A stretch of 42,103 bases of DNA. Source: Sphingomonadales bacterium. Lineage in GTDB: Bacteria; Pseudomonadota; Alphaproteobacteria; Sphingomonadales; Sphingomonadaceae. This document shows positions 34,598 to 42,103 of this stretch, piece by piece. The position numbers and the translations under genes are program-made. The DNA is taken from NCBI GenBank assembly GCA_028289885.1, contig JAQGKX010000076.1:1-42103 (forward strand), read 5' to 3'. Each line of letters opens with the position of its first letter. Position 1 is the first letter of the stretch. The notes beneath the pieces are model-generated. The model searched no databases. It was not told the origin of the DNA and saw nothing but the letters and a program-made list of their open reading frames with translations.

Positions 34598-34627
34598 GGC
34601 GCGGCGGGTCCTTTCAGCCGCCGCGCC
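34598..34627 (+). terminator. Attenuator hairpin between pstS and pstC
   Basis: A perfect 10-bp GC-rich stem, GGCGCGGCGG / CCGCCGCGCC, has a 10-base loop and is followed by ATTTTCG. It sits 9 bases after the pstS stop and 17 bases before the pstC start. It looks like a leaky intrinsic terminator or an mRNA-end stabiliser, giving more pstS than pstCAB transcript. Confidence 0.75.
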
Positions 34628-34644
34628 ATTTTCGTGAAAAACAC

Positions 34645-35604
34645 ATGACAGCAACCGCCTTTCCCGCGCTTCGAAGTTCAGCTTCGAAAGCCCCCGGCGC
34701 TACCAGCGAAATGCTGTTCCGCTGGGCCTGTGCATCCGCAGCGACGCTGCTGCTCGCGACGCTCTCGGGTGTCGTCATCAGCCTCGCGATTGGAGGGTGG
34801 CCTGCTTTCCGCACCTTCGGTTTCGGCTTCATCACCTCATCGGTCTGGGACCCGGTAGGCGAGGTGTACGGCGCTGCCGGTCCGATCGCCGGTACTCTGA
34901 TCACCGCTTTCCTCGCATTGCTCATGGCCCTGCCGCTTGCGATGGGTGCCTCGATCTTCCTGGTCGAATTTGCTCCCGCCCGCCTTTCCAAACCGATCGC
35001 CATGGCCATCGAACTGCTCGCGGGCATCCCCTCGATCGTCTACGGCATGTGGGGCCTGTTCGTCTTTGCCCCATGGTTTGCCGAACACGTTCAGATGCCT
35101 CTCGTCATGGCGGCTGAACCGCGAAGCTGGCTCGAATCCATCGTCAAGGGCGTCCCGAACGGCGCGAACATCTCGACCGCTTCGATGATCCTCGCGATCA
35201 TGATCCTGCCCTATATGGCGGCGGTCTTTCGCGAACTCCTCCTGACGGTTCCCGCACAGGTCCGCGAAGCCGGATACGGCCTCGGCTGCACCCCCTTCGA
35301 GGTCATGAAATCGGTCACTGTTCCCTACGTCGGGCAGGGCATGATCGGCGTCATTATGTTGGGCCTCGGTCGCGCGCTCGGCGAAACGATGGCGGTGACG
35401 TTCATCATCGGTAACGCGCATAGTTTCCCGAAGTCGATGTTCGACTCCGGATCGACGATTGCGTCCACCATCGCCAACGAGTTCGCCGAAGCCTCCAGTC
35501 CGGAACATGTTTCGGCATTGATCGCGCTCGGCCTCGTGCTGTTCGTCATCACCTTCATCGTGCTGGCAATCGCCCGCCTCCTCCTCGCTAGAGCGAAGCA
35601 CTGA
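34645..35604 (+). CDS. pstC: Phosphate ABC transporter permease PstC
   Basis: A 319-aa inner-membrane permease with about six membrane segments. It has the PstC motifs SSVWDPVGEVYGAAGPIAGTL (shortened here to the family core), IELLAGIPSIVYGMWG and the EAA loop EAGYGLGCTPFEVMKSVTVP. It forms the phosphate channel with PstA. The N-terminal ~25 residues are a soluble extension. The gene follows the pstS hairpin and is separated from pstA by one base. Confidence 0.95.
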   Translation: MTATAFPALRSSASKAPGATSEMLFRWACASAATLLLATLSGVVISLAIGGWPAFRTFGFGFITSSVWDPVGEVYGAAGPIAGTLITAFLALLMALPLAMGASIFLVEFAPARLSKPIAMAIELLAGIPSIVYGMWGLFVFAPWFAEHVQMPLVMAAEPRSWLESIVKGVPNGANISTASMILAIMILPYMAAVFRELLLTVPAQVREAGYGLGCTPFEVMKSVTVPYVGQGMIGVIMLGLGRALGETMAVTFIIGNAHSFPKSMFDSGSTIASTIANEFAEASSPEHVSALIALGLVLFVITFIVLAIARLLLARAKH

Positions 35605-35605
35605 T

Positions 35606-36460
35606 ATGGCCAAGGAATTCGGCATAGCCCGCGCGCGCAGTCGTCGCGCCATCAACGCCATCTTCGTCGGGGCCTGTGGCTTCGCGACCTTCATCGCACT
35701 CGGCGCGCTGGTCATGATCCTCTGGTCGCTTGTCATCCAGGGCATCGGCGGTCTCGACTCCAAGATATTTACCGAAAGCCAGCCTGCTCCGGGTTCGGAG
35801 GGCGGATTGTCCAACGCGATTACCGGTTCGCTGATCATGTGCGGTCTCGGCATGGTCATCGCGCTGATCGTCGGCATCCTCGCCGGGACATGGCTGTCTG
35901 AATATGGCGGCAAGACGCGCTATGGCCAGATCGTCCGTTTCATGAACGACGTGCTGTTGTCGGCACCGTCGATCCTGATCGGCCTGTTCGTGTACGGCAT
36001 CCTCGTCGCACCGTTCCACGGCTTTTCGGCACTCGCCGGTGCCGTCGCGCTGGGCATCCTCGCTGTCCCCGTTGTCACGCGCACGACCGAGGACATCCTC
36101 AATCTCCAGCCGAACACGCTTCGGGAAGCTGGCATGGCTTTGGGAGCAACGCGCGCCTTCGTCACGCGTACGATCATCTGGCGCGCGGCGGCGGCTGGTC
36201 TCGTCACCGCAGGCCTGCTCGGCTTCGCGCGCATCTCGGGTGAGACCGCACCATTGCTGTTCACCTCACTCGGCAATCAGTTCTTCAGCGTAAACCTCAG
36301 CCAGCCAATGGCTTCCCTGCCGACCACCATCTTCCAGTTCGCCCTGTCGGCGTATGACGACTGGCGCCGTCTCGCATGGGTCGGTGCTCTGCTCATCGCT
36401 ACGGCGGTTCTCTCCATCAATATCATCGGGCGCATCTTGTCCCGGGAAAGTCACCGCTGA
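35606..36460 (+). CDS. pstA: Phosphate ABC transporter permease PstA
   Basis: A 284-aa membrane permease and partner of PstC. It shows [38 protein letters not shown] and the EAA loop [19 protein letters not shown], followed by [19 protein letters not shown], which is typical of PstA. About six membrane segments are present. It starts one base after pstC, and its TGA shares a base with the pstB ATG, so translation is coupled along pstCAB. Confidence 0.95.
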   Translation: MAKEFGIARARSRRAINAIFVGACGFATFIALGALVMILWSLVIQGIGGLDSKIFTESQPAPGSEGGLSNAITGSLIMCGLGMVIALIVGILAGTWLSEYGGKTRYGQIVRFMNDVLLSAPSILIGLFVYGILVAPFHGFSALAGAVALGILAVPVVTRTTEDILNLQPNTLREAGMALGATRAFVTRTIIWRAAAAGLVTAGLLGFARISGETAPLLFTSLGNQFFSVNLSQPMASLPTTIFQFALSAYDDWRRLAWVGALLIATAVLSINIIGRILSRESHR

Positions 36461-37329
36461 TGAACTTCGACATCCAATCCGTGGACACGGACGAGCCGGT
36501 GATGGTCGCCCCAACCGGCGAACTGATCCTCGAAACCAAGAACCTCGACTTTTTCTACGGCAAGACCCAGTCGCTTTTCAGCGTCAATCTGCCGGTCGAG
36601 CGCAACCGCATCACCGCGTTGATCGGACCATCGGGTTGCGGCAAATCGACATTGCTCCGTGCGCTCAACCGCATTTACGACCTGTATCCCGGGCAGCATT
36701 CAACCGGTCGCGTGCTTCTTGAAGGTGAGGACGTGCTGACCGACCGTGCGAGCATCGCCCGGCTAAAGGCTCGCGATGGCAGCACCGATGTCGTCCAGTC
36801 GAACGTCGATCTTGCCCGCCTGCGCGCGCGCATCGGCATGGTGTTCCAGAAACCGACGCCATTCCCGATGTCGATCTACGACAATGTCGCGTTCGGCGTG
36901 AAGCTGTATGAGCGCAAGTCGAAGGCCGACATGGACGTCATCGTCGAACGCTCGCTGACCCGCGCGGCGCTCTGGGGTGAAGTGAAGGACAAGCTATCGG
37001 CATCGGGCCTCAGCCTTTCGGGTGGCCAGCAGCAGCGCCTGTGCGTTGCGCGCGGCATTGCGGTCGAACCTGAAATTCTTCTGCTCGATGAGCCAGCTTC
37101 GGCACTCGATCCGATCTCGACGGCGAAACTGGAAGAAACGCTGATGGCGTTGAAGTCCGATCTTACCATCGTGATCGTGACGCACAACCTTCAGCAGGCG
37201 GCACGTCTGTCGGATCACACCGGCTTCATGTTCCTCGGCAAGATGATCGAATTCGGTCCGACGCCCGATCTCTTTTCGAACCCGCGCGTCAAACGCACGC
37301 GCGATTATGTCACCGGCCGGTTCGGCTAA
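36460..37329 (+). CDS. pstB: Phosphate ABC transporter ATP-binding protein PstB
   Basis: A 289-aa ATPase that powers phosphate uptake. Walker A is [16 protein letters not shown], the conserved [20 protein letters not shown] follows, the signature is [14 protein letters not shown], and Walker B is [13 protein letters not shown]. The end YVTGRFG is diagnostic. Between the ENVLT-like GEDVLTD and [10 protein letters not shown] it has about 17 extra residues ([18 protein letters not shown]) compared with E. coli PstB. ATG 36460 overlaps the pstA stop by one base. The ORF track starts 28 codons early. Confidence 0.96.
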   Translation: MNFDIQSVDTDEPVMVAPTGELILETKNLDFFYGKTQSLFSVNLPVERNRITALIGPSGCGKSTLLRALNRIYDLYPGQHSTGRVLLEGEDVLTDRASIARLKARDGSTDVVQSNVDLARLRARIGMVFQKPTPFPMSIYDNVAFGVKLYERKSKADMDVIVERSLTRAALWGEVKDKLSASGLSLSGGQQQRLCVARGIAVEPEILLLDEPASALDPISTAKLEETLMALKSDLTIVIVTHNLQQAARLSDHTGFMFLGKMIEFGPTPDLFSNPRVKRTRDYVTGRFG

Positions 37330-37342
37330 GGGAGCGATTCAG

Positions 37343-38044
37343 ATGGTAGAAGACACCCGCCACACGCTCCACGCGTTTGACGACGACCTCGATGCCTTGC
37401 GCGCCTCGGTCGAGAAAATGGGCGAACTGGTCGAAGTGGCAATCGCCTCTGCCATGAAGGCCGTCGCTTCGGTCGATAGTAATGCCGCGAGCCAGATCGT
37501 CACCAGCGATTTGGTGATCGACCAGCTTCAGCTAGGCATCGAACGCGACATCGTCCGCCTCCTCGCGATCCGTGCGCCGTTGGCCGATGATCTCCGCGAC
37601 GTCATCGCTGCGCTGAAAATCGCCGGCGTCCTCGAACGTATCGGCGACTATGCAAAGAACATTGCTCGCCGCGTGTCGGTACTCGGCGATATCAGCGCGA
37701 TCGACAGCCGGGGCATCGTCGCCAGCATGGGAAAATCGGTCGTCACACTCGTTCACGACGCCGTTTCGGCCTTCGCCAAGCGCGATGCAGAAGCCGCCCG
37801 CGATATCGGCGAGCGTGACCAGCATATCGACCAGCTTTACAATGAACTGTCGTTGGCCCTCGTTGCCCAGATGATGAAGGACCCGACCACCATAGGCGTC
37901 TGTACGCATCTCTTATCGGTTGCGAAGGGTCTCGAGCGTATCGGCGACCATGCCACCAACCTTGCCGAGATGGTCTATTTTGCCGCCGTCGGCACGGAAA
38001 TGCCCGAACGAATTCGTTGGTTGGCGACTGAAAAGGTTGGCTGA
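37343..38044 (+). CDS. phoU: Phosphate signalling regulator PhoU
   Basis: A 233-aa protein of two PhoU three-helix repeats with the metal-binding signature ERIGDYAKNIARR in the first and ERIGDHATNLAEMVYF in the second. PhoU links the state of the Pst transporter to the PhoR kinase and represses the Pho response when phosphate is ample. GGGAG lies eight bases before ATG 37343. It ends the pst operon, and phoB and phoR are not in this window. A strong terminator follows. Confidence 0.96.
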   Translation: MVEDTRHTLHAFDDDLDALRASVEKMGELVEVAIASAMKAVASVDSNAASQIVTSDLVIDQLQLGIERDIVRLLAIRAPLADDLRDVIAALKIAGVLERIGDYAKNIARRVSVLGDISAIDSRGIVASMGKSVVTLVHDAVSAFAKRDAEAARDIGERDQHIDQLYNELSLALVAQMMKDPTTIGVCTHLLSVAKGLERIGDHATNLAEMVYFAAVGTEMPERIRWLATEKVG

Positions 38045-38053
38045 ATCGAATTT

Positions 38054-38079
38054 GCCGACCCTGATAAAGCGGGGTCGGC
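38054..38079 (+). terminator. Terminator after phoU
   Basis: An 8-bp perfect stem, GCCGACCC / GGGTCGGC, with a 10-base loop lies between the convergent phoU and NUDIX genes. No long T-run follows on the plus strand. On the minus strand the stem is followed by AAATTCG. It could serve both genes as a bidirectional transcript end. Confidence 0.65.
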
Positions 38080-38085
38080 GGGTCT

Positions 38086-38601
38086 CTAAAAGATCGCCGG
38101 TGCCAGCAGCAGTAACAGCTTCACGTCGATAACCACGCCCTCGCGGCGTTTGTTGTCGACGAAAGCGGCTATGTCGGTCATCGCGATCCGGTGGACAATG
38201 ATGTCCTCGCCATCGATGCCCCCGCCTTGTCCGACTTTCGTCAGGCCGTGCGCCTTGACCAGCGTGAAGGTCTCCGAAACCATCCCCGGAGACGAAGCGA
38301 ACTTGCCGATTATCTCGATACGATCCGCGCGCCAGCCGGTTTCCTCGACCAACTCGCGACCCGCGGACGTTGCGACATCCTCGCCTTCGGTTTCGTCACC
38401 GACCAGTCCGGCTGGCAGTTCGAGACACCGCGCCTGTAACGGCATCCGGTATTGCTCGACCAGCAGCACATGCCCGTCCTGCACCGCGACTATCACCGCC
38501 GCGCCGATGTTGCGCGCGCGTCCGACATATTCCCATTTGCCGCGGCGCTTGGCGGTAATGTAGCGGCCCTGCCACATGATTTCTTCGAATTCGTCGGTCA
38601 T
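38086..38601 (-). CDS. NUDIX hydrolase, ADP-ribose pyrophosphatase-like
   Basis: A 171-aa NUDIX enzyme. The complete box is GDETEGEDVATSAGRELVEE followed by TGW, matching GX5EX7REUXEEXGU. The surroundings (GAAVIVAVQDGHVLLVEQYR, CLELPAGLVGDE) match the ADP-ribose or nucleoside-diphosphate-sugar pyrophosphatase branch. It would clear ADP-ribose or related compounds in the cytoplasm. ATG 38601 (MTDEFEEIMWQ) is used, with AGGG eight bases upstream. The track start lies inside the preceding gene. It follows the TPM-domain gene by 10 bases on the same strand. Confidence 0.88.
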   Translation of the reverse strand: MTDEFEEIMWQGRYITAKRRGKWEYVGRARNIGAAVIVAVQDGHVLLVEQYRMPLQARCLELPAGLVGDETEGEDVATSAGRELVEETGWRADRIEIIGKFASSPGMVSETFTLVKAHGLTKVGQGGGIDGEDIIVHRIAMTDIAAFVDNKRREGVVIDVKLLLLLAPAIF

Positions 38602-38611
38602 CACTTTAGCC

Positions 38612-39286
38612 CTATAATTCAATGAGCCGGTCGGGAAGTTCATCCACATCGTCATCGGCGCGCGGCAAATGTGAGGCGAGGATGACGCCGACCTTTCCGA
38701 TGGCCGCGATCATCCCGTCGGCGATACGTCCGTCGCTGACTTGCCCAACGAGTGCAGCCATCGCATCGCCCCATTCGGTGTCGGGAACACGACTGTGGAT
38801 GGCCTGATCGGCTATGATCTCGGCCATATGTTCGCCTAGCGACAGATAGATCAGGATGCCGGTTCGCCCGGTCGTCCGCCCCTCGGTTCCTACCTTGAAC
38901 AGTTCGAGCGCCCGCCGTCTCACGCGCCGCCGCCGCGTTGCTTTCGGTGTCAGCCACAGCCGCAACGGCATATAGTTCAGGCCATATCGGACCAGCAGGA
39001 ACAGCACCGCCAGCACCGCCCAGAGTATGGTCAGTATGTGCATCAGCGAGGGTTCATGCACCCAGCCGCCGCTCAATAGTCCGAGCAGGCGCAGGTAGAA
39101 ACCGGGCCAAGCCGCAAACGCCGCCAGCGCGACGAACACTGCCAGCACTGCGTATTGCAATCCGGCATCGTGATAACTGTCGGACCGATCCGCGACGATC
39201 GTGACGATCTCTCCCGATGTGCCGGACTCGGCCGCCTTGACCGCATCACTGACCGCTTGCCGTTCGATCTCTGTGGGACGTCGCAT
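38612..39286 (-). CDS. Membrane protein with C-terminal TPM domain
   Basis: A 224-aa protein. It begins MRRPTEIERQAVSDAVKAAE and continues SGTSGEIVTIVADRSDSY, a TPM-type start. Two membrane segments (YAVLAVFVALAAFAAWPGFY and LTILWAVLAVLFLLVRYGL) follow, then a basic stretch. The TPM core has GRTGILIYLSLGEHMAEIIAD and ends with DGMIAAIGKVGVILASHLP. TPM proteins often pair with LemA and a YgcG-like protein, as here, but their function is poorly known. ATG 39286 shares a base with the stop of the upstream gene (TAATG) and has GGAGG six bases before it. The ORF track extends too far. Confidence 0.8.
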   Translation of the reverse strand: MRRPTEIERQAVSDAVKAAESGTSGEIVTIVADRSDSYHDAGLQYAVLAVFVALAAFAAWPGFYLRLLGLLSGGWVHEPSLMHILTILWAVLAVLFLLVRYGLNYMPLRLWLTPKATRRRRVRRRALELFKVGTEGRTTGRTGILIYLSLGEHMAEIIADQAIHSRVPDTEWGDAMAALVGQVSDGRIADGMIAAIGKVGVILASHLPRADDDVDELPDRLIEL

Positions 39287-40119
39287 TACCATCCTCCCGA
39301 AGCTCCGCCGCCGCCGAACGATCCGCCGCCGCCCGAAAAGCCGCCACCACCGCCTCCGCCGCCACCGAAGCCGCCCCCGCCGCCCCAATCGGAGCCGCCG
39401 CCACCGCGCCCGCCGCGCATTGCCGCATCCAGCGCGCTCCACAGGATAACCTGCCCGATGCCGCTACCGCCACCATGGGTGCGCCCGCCAGCACCGCGCC
39501 GAAGCAGCGGAAGCACGAAAAATATGAAGATGAAGATCACCGGCAGGATTACGCCGATGGGAATACCCGCGCCCTTGTTGCGCGTCTGCGTGGCAGCCGC
39601 CGCCATCCGTGCCTGCGCCTGATCGGGGGGCAGCTTGATCTGTTCGGCTATCGCATCAACGCCCGCATCGATTCCGCCAGGATAATCATTCGCCTTGAAA
39701 TGCGGCAGGATTTGGTTGTTGATGATGACGCCCGAATAGGCATCGGTCAGCACCGGCTCCAGCCCGTAACCCACCTCGACCCGAACTTTCCGATCATTCG
39801 GCGCGACCAGCAGGATCGCACCGTCGTTGACGTCCTTCTTGCCCAGCGCCCAGGCGCGGCCCAGCTTGTATCCGTAATCCTCGATCGGATAGCCTTGCAG
39901 ATCGGGGATCGTCGCCACGACCAACTGGTGCCCCGAAGCGGTCTCCAGCGCCTGCAATTTTCCATCCAGCGCCGCGACCTGCTCCGCTGACAATATCTTC
40001 GCCGCATCGACCACCCGCCCGGTCAGGGGCGGGAAGGTCTGGGCGAACGCCGGCACCGCGAACAGGGCGACGAACAAAGCGACGATGTACTTTAAACCCG
40101 TAATCCTGAGCGACTGCAC
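39286..40119 (-). CDS. YgcG-like TPM-domain protein with glycine-rich tail
   Basis: A 277-aa protein with signal peptide (IVALFVALFAVPAFA). A TPM domain at about residues 30-160 has FPPLTGRVVDAAKILSAEQ, HQLVVATIPDLQGYPIEDYG and GYGLEPVLTDAYSG. One C-terminal membrane segment (IPIGVILPVIFIFIFFVLPL) follows, then a tail of almost only Gly, Ser and Phe ending GASGGW. This is the YgcG/psb32-like layout anchored in the membrane. It is encoded between lemA and the second TPM gene. Function is unknown, with envelope maintenance suggested by the family. Confidence 0.85.
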   Translation of the reverse strand: MQSLRITGLKYIVALFVALFAVPAFAQTFPPLTGRVVDAAKILSAEQVAALDGKLQALETASGHQLVVATIPDLQGYPIEDYGYKLGRAWALGKKDVNDGAILLVAPNDRKVRVEVGYGLEPVLTDAYSGVIINNQILPHFKANDYPGGIDAGVDAIAEQIKLPPDQAQARMAAAATQTRNKGAGIPIGVILPVIFIFIFFVLPLLRRGAGGRTHGGGSGIGQVILWSALDAAMRGGRGGGGSDWGGGGGFGGGGGGGGGFSGGGGSFGGGGASGGW

Positions 40120-40157
40120 TGACTAATTACCTTGGAAAAGGGGCAGGGGTCTCAGGC

Positions 40158-40751
40158 TTAGTTAAAATCAACCTTGGGTGCATTCTCCGCCCCTGCAGAA
40201 GTCGCGGTGTAGGTCGCCATCGGTTTCGCGCCGTAGAAAATCTTGGCACCGATCGCCGCCGGGAAGGTCCGGATCTGCGTGTTATATGACTGCACCGCGC
40301 CGTTATAATCGCGGATCGCGATGTTGATGCGGTTTTCCGTTCCCTCGATCTGCTGCATGAAGGTCGAGAAGTTGGCCTGGCTCTTCAGCTCGGGATAGGC
40401 TTCGACATTGGCCATCAACCGGCTGAGCGAACCGCTCAATTGGCCCTGTGCCTGCTGGAACTGAGCGACCTTGGCGGGGTCGGTCAGATCGTTGGATGTG
40501 ACCTGTATCGACGTCGCCTTGGCGCGTGCCTCGATGACGTCGGTCAGGATTTTGCCCTCCGAAGCCGCCGAACCCTTTACCACGGCCTGCAAATTGGGGA
40601 TCAGGTCGGCGCGGCGCTGATACGACGCCTGAACGTCCGCCCATTTAGCTTTCGCATTCTCTTCGGAGGTTGGAATCGAATTGATGCCGCAACCGGCCAG
40701 TGCAACTGCCGCAAAAGGGGCGATCAGGGCAAAGCGTGAAGGGAAACGCAT
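40158..40751 (-). CDS. LemA family lipoprotein
   Basis: A 197-aa protein. The lipoprotein signal MRFPSRFALIAPFAAVALAGC gives lipidation at Cys21. The helical LemA domain follows, with RRADLIPNLQAVVKGSAASE, the QFQQAQGQLSGSLSRLM segment and NRINIAIRDYNGAVQSYN, all conserved. It is the first gene of a LemA-TPM-TPM operon. The role is unknown beyond membrane association. ATG 40751 has GGAGAG about eight bases upstream. The ORF track adds 24 spurious codons. Confidence 0.9.
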   Translation of the reverse strand: MRFPSRFALIAPFAAVALAGCGINSIPTSEENAKAKWADVQASYQRRADLIPNLQAVVKGSAASEGKILTDVIEARAKATSIQVTSNDLTDPAKVAQFQQAQGQLSGSLSRLMANVEAYPELKSQANFSTFMQQIEGTENRINIAIRDYNGAVQSYNTQIRTFPAAIGAKIFYGAKPMATYTATSAGAENAPKVDFN

Positions 40752-40900
40752 GGTCGTGGCTCTCCGGACTGTGTGTAGTGTGGTGTTAATACACCGGGGA
40801 TGGCGGGCTGCGCAATGCGCCATTCGGTCGGTCGCGTGAATGGGGTTGCAAACTTGCGTGTTTCGTTGGCAACCTTCCCCGGCAGAAAAAGGAGGAAGCG

Positions 40901-41332
40901 ATGCTTCAGGAATTCAAGGCTTTCGTCAGTCGCGGCAACGTGCTGGACCTTGCCGTCGCGGTCATTATCGGGGGGGCGTTCGGCAAGATCGTCACTTCGC
41001 TGACCGACGACATCATCATGCCGATCATCGGAAAGCTTTCAGGGGGCCTCGATTTCTCAAGCCATTTTGTCGTCCTCGGGACTATCCCGGCAAATTATGC
41101 AGGGTCGCCGACCGACTATGCCGCGTTGAAAAAGGCGGGCGTCGCGTTGCTTGGCTGGGGGGAATTCGCAACGCAGGCCGTCAATTTCGTTATCATCGCC
41201 TTCATAATCTTCCTGATGGTGCGCGCGGTGAACAAGCTCACCAAAAACGAACCCGTCGTCGCTGGCGATGCTGCCGATGTCGTGTTGCTTAAGGAAATTC
41301 GCGACGAGTTGCGCGCGCGGCCAAAGACCTAG
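40901..41332 (+). CDS. mscL: Large-conductance mechanosensitive channel
   Basis: A 143-aa pentameric inner-membrane channel that opens on osmotic downshock. It begins MLQEFKAFVSRGNVLDLAVA, with TM1 VIIGGAFGKIVTSLTDDIIMP. The periplasmic loop contains the extra segment PANYAGSPTDYAALKKAGVA, then TM2 NFVIIAFIIFLMVRAVN and the C-terminal helix LLKEIRDELRA. A strong Shine-Dalgarno AGGAGG lies five bases before the ATG. Its TAG interleaves with the stop of the convergent Rrf2 gene within CCTAGG. Confidence 0.97.
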   Translation: MLQEFKAFVSRGNVLDLAVAVIIGGAFGKIVTSLTDDIIMPIIGKLSGGLDFSSHFVVLGTIPANYAGSPTDYAALKKAGVALLGWGEFATQAVNFVIIAFIIFLMVRAVNKLTKNEPVVAGDAADVVLLKEIRDELRARPKT

Positions 41333-41760
41333 GCTGCTGCCAATTCCTGGGCGGTGGCACCGGCAAGGCTGGTGCCATCGAGGATGCGGGCGGTGTCGTC
41401 GCGGACAATCATCATCGCACGGCGGATCGCGCAGTTCGCTTCGCTGCGGCAGTCCTTGCAGCGTTTGTAGGCAGTTCGGCTGACGCAGGGGACGAGCGCC
41501 AGTGGCCCCTCTATCGTCCGGATAATATCACCGAATGAGATAAGGTGCGCGGGGCGGGCGAGGTGAAAGCCACCCGACTTGCCGCGCGTCGACAGGACGT
41601 ATCCCGCGTTGCGAAGCTCGCCGAGAATGATCTCAAGAAACTTTCGCGGAATTTCGGCCTCCGCCGCAATCCGGCTCATTGGCACCGGTGGGCCGCCAGC
41701 GGCCTCACCTGCGAGAACGAGCATCGCGCGAAGGGCATAGCGGGATCGTTGCGTCAACAT
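41329..41760 (-). CDS. Rrf2-family transcriptional regulator with cysteine cluster
   Basis: A 143-aa Rrf2 protein with an N-terminal winged helix (residues 1-75, MLTQRSRYALRAMLVLA, then EIPRKFLEIILGELRNAG). Four cysteines, Cys92, Cys101, Cys104 and Cys110, could hold an Fe-S cluster as in IscR, NsrR or RirA. The spacing is closest to the Rrf2 iron-sulfur type, but I cannot choose among them. Family members sense iron, NO or redox state. No iscS or suf genes are adjacent. Its targets are unknown and no operator was recognised. Confidence 0.88.
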   Translation of the reverse strand: MLTQRSRYALRAMLVLAGEAAGGPPVPMSRIAAEAEIPRKFLEIILGELRNAGYVLSTRGKSGGFHLARPAHLISFGDIIRTIEGPLALVPCVSRTAYKRCKDCRSEANCAIRRAMMIVRDDTARILDGTSLAGATAQELAAA

Positions 41761-41844
41761 ATAAAGTCTTCATAGCGCCTTAGACATGAACGGCAAGTTG
41801 CAAGCCCGTTTGTCCGCCAATCCCTCGTTTGTGACATCAGGACC

Positions 41845-41872
41845 TTTTCATTCGAAAAAGCCGGGCTATATT
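41845..41872 (+). promoter_or_regulatory. Probable ssrA promoter
   Basis: A -10-like TATATT at 41867-41872 lies 16 bases after a weak -35-like TTTTCA at 41845-41850. The start would fall near 41879, at the 5' end of the ssrA acceptor piece. The -35 match is poor, so the exact promoter is uncertain. The rest of the 41761-41879 gap holds nothing else I recognise apart from the Rrf2 promoter region. Confidence 0.45.
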
Positions 41873-41878
41873 GGTGGG

Positions 41879-42103
41879 GTCAGGGTTTCGGCCCTGTCTA
41901 TGGTGATAAATGATGCCGTAAAATAGATGCAGCGGACCCGGGGGCGGTACCCGGCGGCTCCACCAAAATCAGCTTACCGGCTGATCCTGATGGGGCCGAA
42001 CTAGGATCGACGTGTATTGAAAGACGGTATTTTTGCCGGGCCTGAATGCGCCCTAAAACCGTTCAAAACGATAAGTGCCAACGATAACGAGGTACTCGCA
42101 ATC
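41879..42103 (+). ncRNA. ssrA: Transfer-messenger RNA, circularly permuted (two-piece), 3' end cut by window
   Basis: In this alphaproteobacterial form the acceptor piece comes first. It ends CGGCTCC-A-CCA at 41955-41965, after a T-arm-like GGACCCGGGGGCGGTACCC. A 26-base spacer with hairpin ATCAGC/GCTGAT follows. The coding piece begins GGGGCCG at 41992-41998, which pairs with CGGCTCC in a 7-bp acceptor stem (one G-U), then AACTAGGATCGACG, the conserved tmRNA 5' region. The tag frame starts GCC AAC GAT AAC at 42077 and reads ANDNEVLAI before the window ends. The molecule rescues stalled ribosomes with SmpB. The 5' end coordinate is approximate. Confidence 0.93.

Noticed and set aside
39290-39420. 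Low-complexity CCGCC repeats as a possible repeat element
   Set aside because: They encode the Gly-rich tail of the YgcG-like protein in frame, so they are part of that gene.
1-42103. CRISPR array, prophage, transposon, toxin-antitoxin or defence island
   Set aside because: I looked for spaced direct repeats, integrase or transposase motifs and small toxin pairs and saw none. The window reads as core chromosome.

Overview
The window looks like an ordinary chromosomal segment of a high-GC alphaproteobacterium, most likely a member of the Sphingomonadales. The evidence is a circularly permuted two-piece tmRNA gene at the right edge, an NDUFS4-like complex I subunit, short GC-rich palindromic intergenic repeats of the kind whose translation reads PHPQPLS, and the general gene content. 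The genus is inference only. I see no phage, transposase, CRISPR array, tRNA, rRNA or defence locus. Genes are packed tightly and no gene-free stretch exceeds 300 bases.

Left part (1-11,220). A truncated signal-peptide gene runs off the left edge and diverges from a soluble GAF-histidine kinase. A divergent acyl-CoA catabolic locus follows. Five minus-strand genes form one tight operon (acyl-CoA dehydrogenase, APH-like kinase, SDR, serine hydrolase, FadJ-like enoyl-CoA hydratase/3-hydroxyacyl-CoA dehydrogenase), mostly with 4-bp overlaps. Three plus-strand genes (two adjacent acyl-CoA dehydrogenases and an SDR) diverge from it. The kinase plus ACAD11-like dehydrogenase pairing suggests 4-hydroxyacyl-CoA catabolism. 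This is the best candidate here for an uncharacterised pathway.

Middle (11,220-31,860). Mostly housekeeping: a Tat-exported MsrB, a NatAB-like ABC exporter, QueG, a small lipoprotein, a PfkB-family (adenosine) kinase, an exported thioredoxin-like protein, an Uup-type ABC-F ATPase, a PepSY protein with an OmpR/PhoP-like two-component system, an M13 metallopeptidase, chorismate mutase, a polyprenyl diphosphate synthase coupled to HrpB helicase, the complex I accessory subunit, and two divergent peptidases (aminopeptidase P and an oligopeptidase B-like S9 enzyme).

Right part (31,860-42,103). A phosphate-starvation cluster is preceded by an array of Pho-box half-sites in 11-bp phase: an OprP/OprO-like porin, then pstS, pstC, pstA, pstB and phoU. 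A hairpin between pstS and pstC probably lowers downstream expression, and a terminator follows phoU. Next come a NUDIX hydrolase, a LemA/TPM-domain operon, mscL, an Rrf2-family regulator, and the permuted ssrA, cut by the window end inside its tag reading frame (ANDNEVLAI...).

Starts were reassigned where the ORF track ran through repeats or upstream sequence. Calls rest on recognised motifs and gene order, since no database search was possible.
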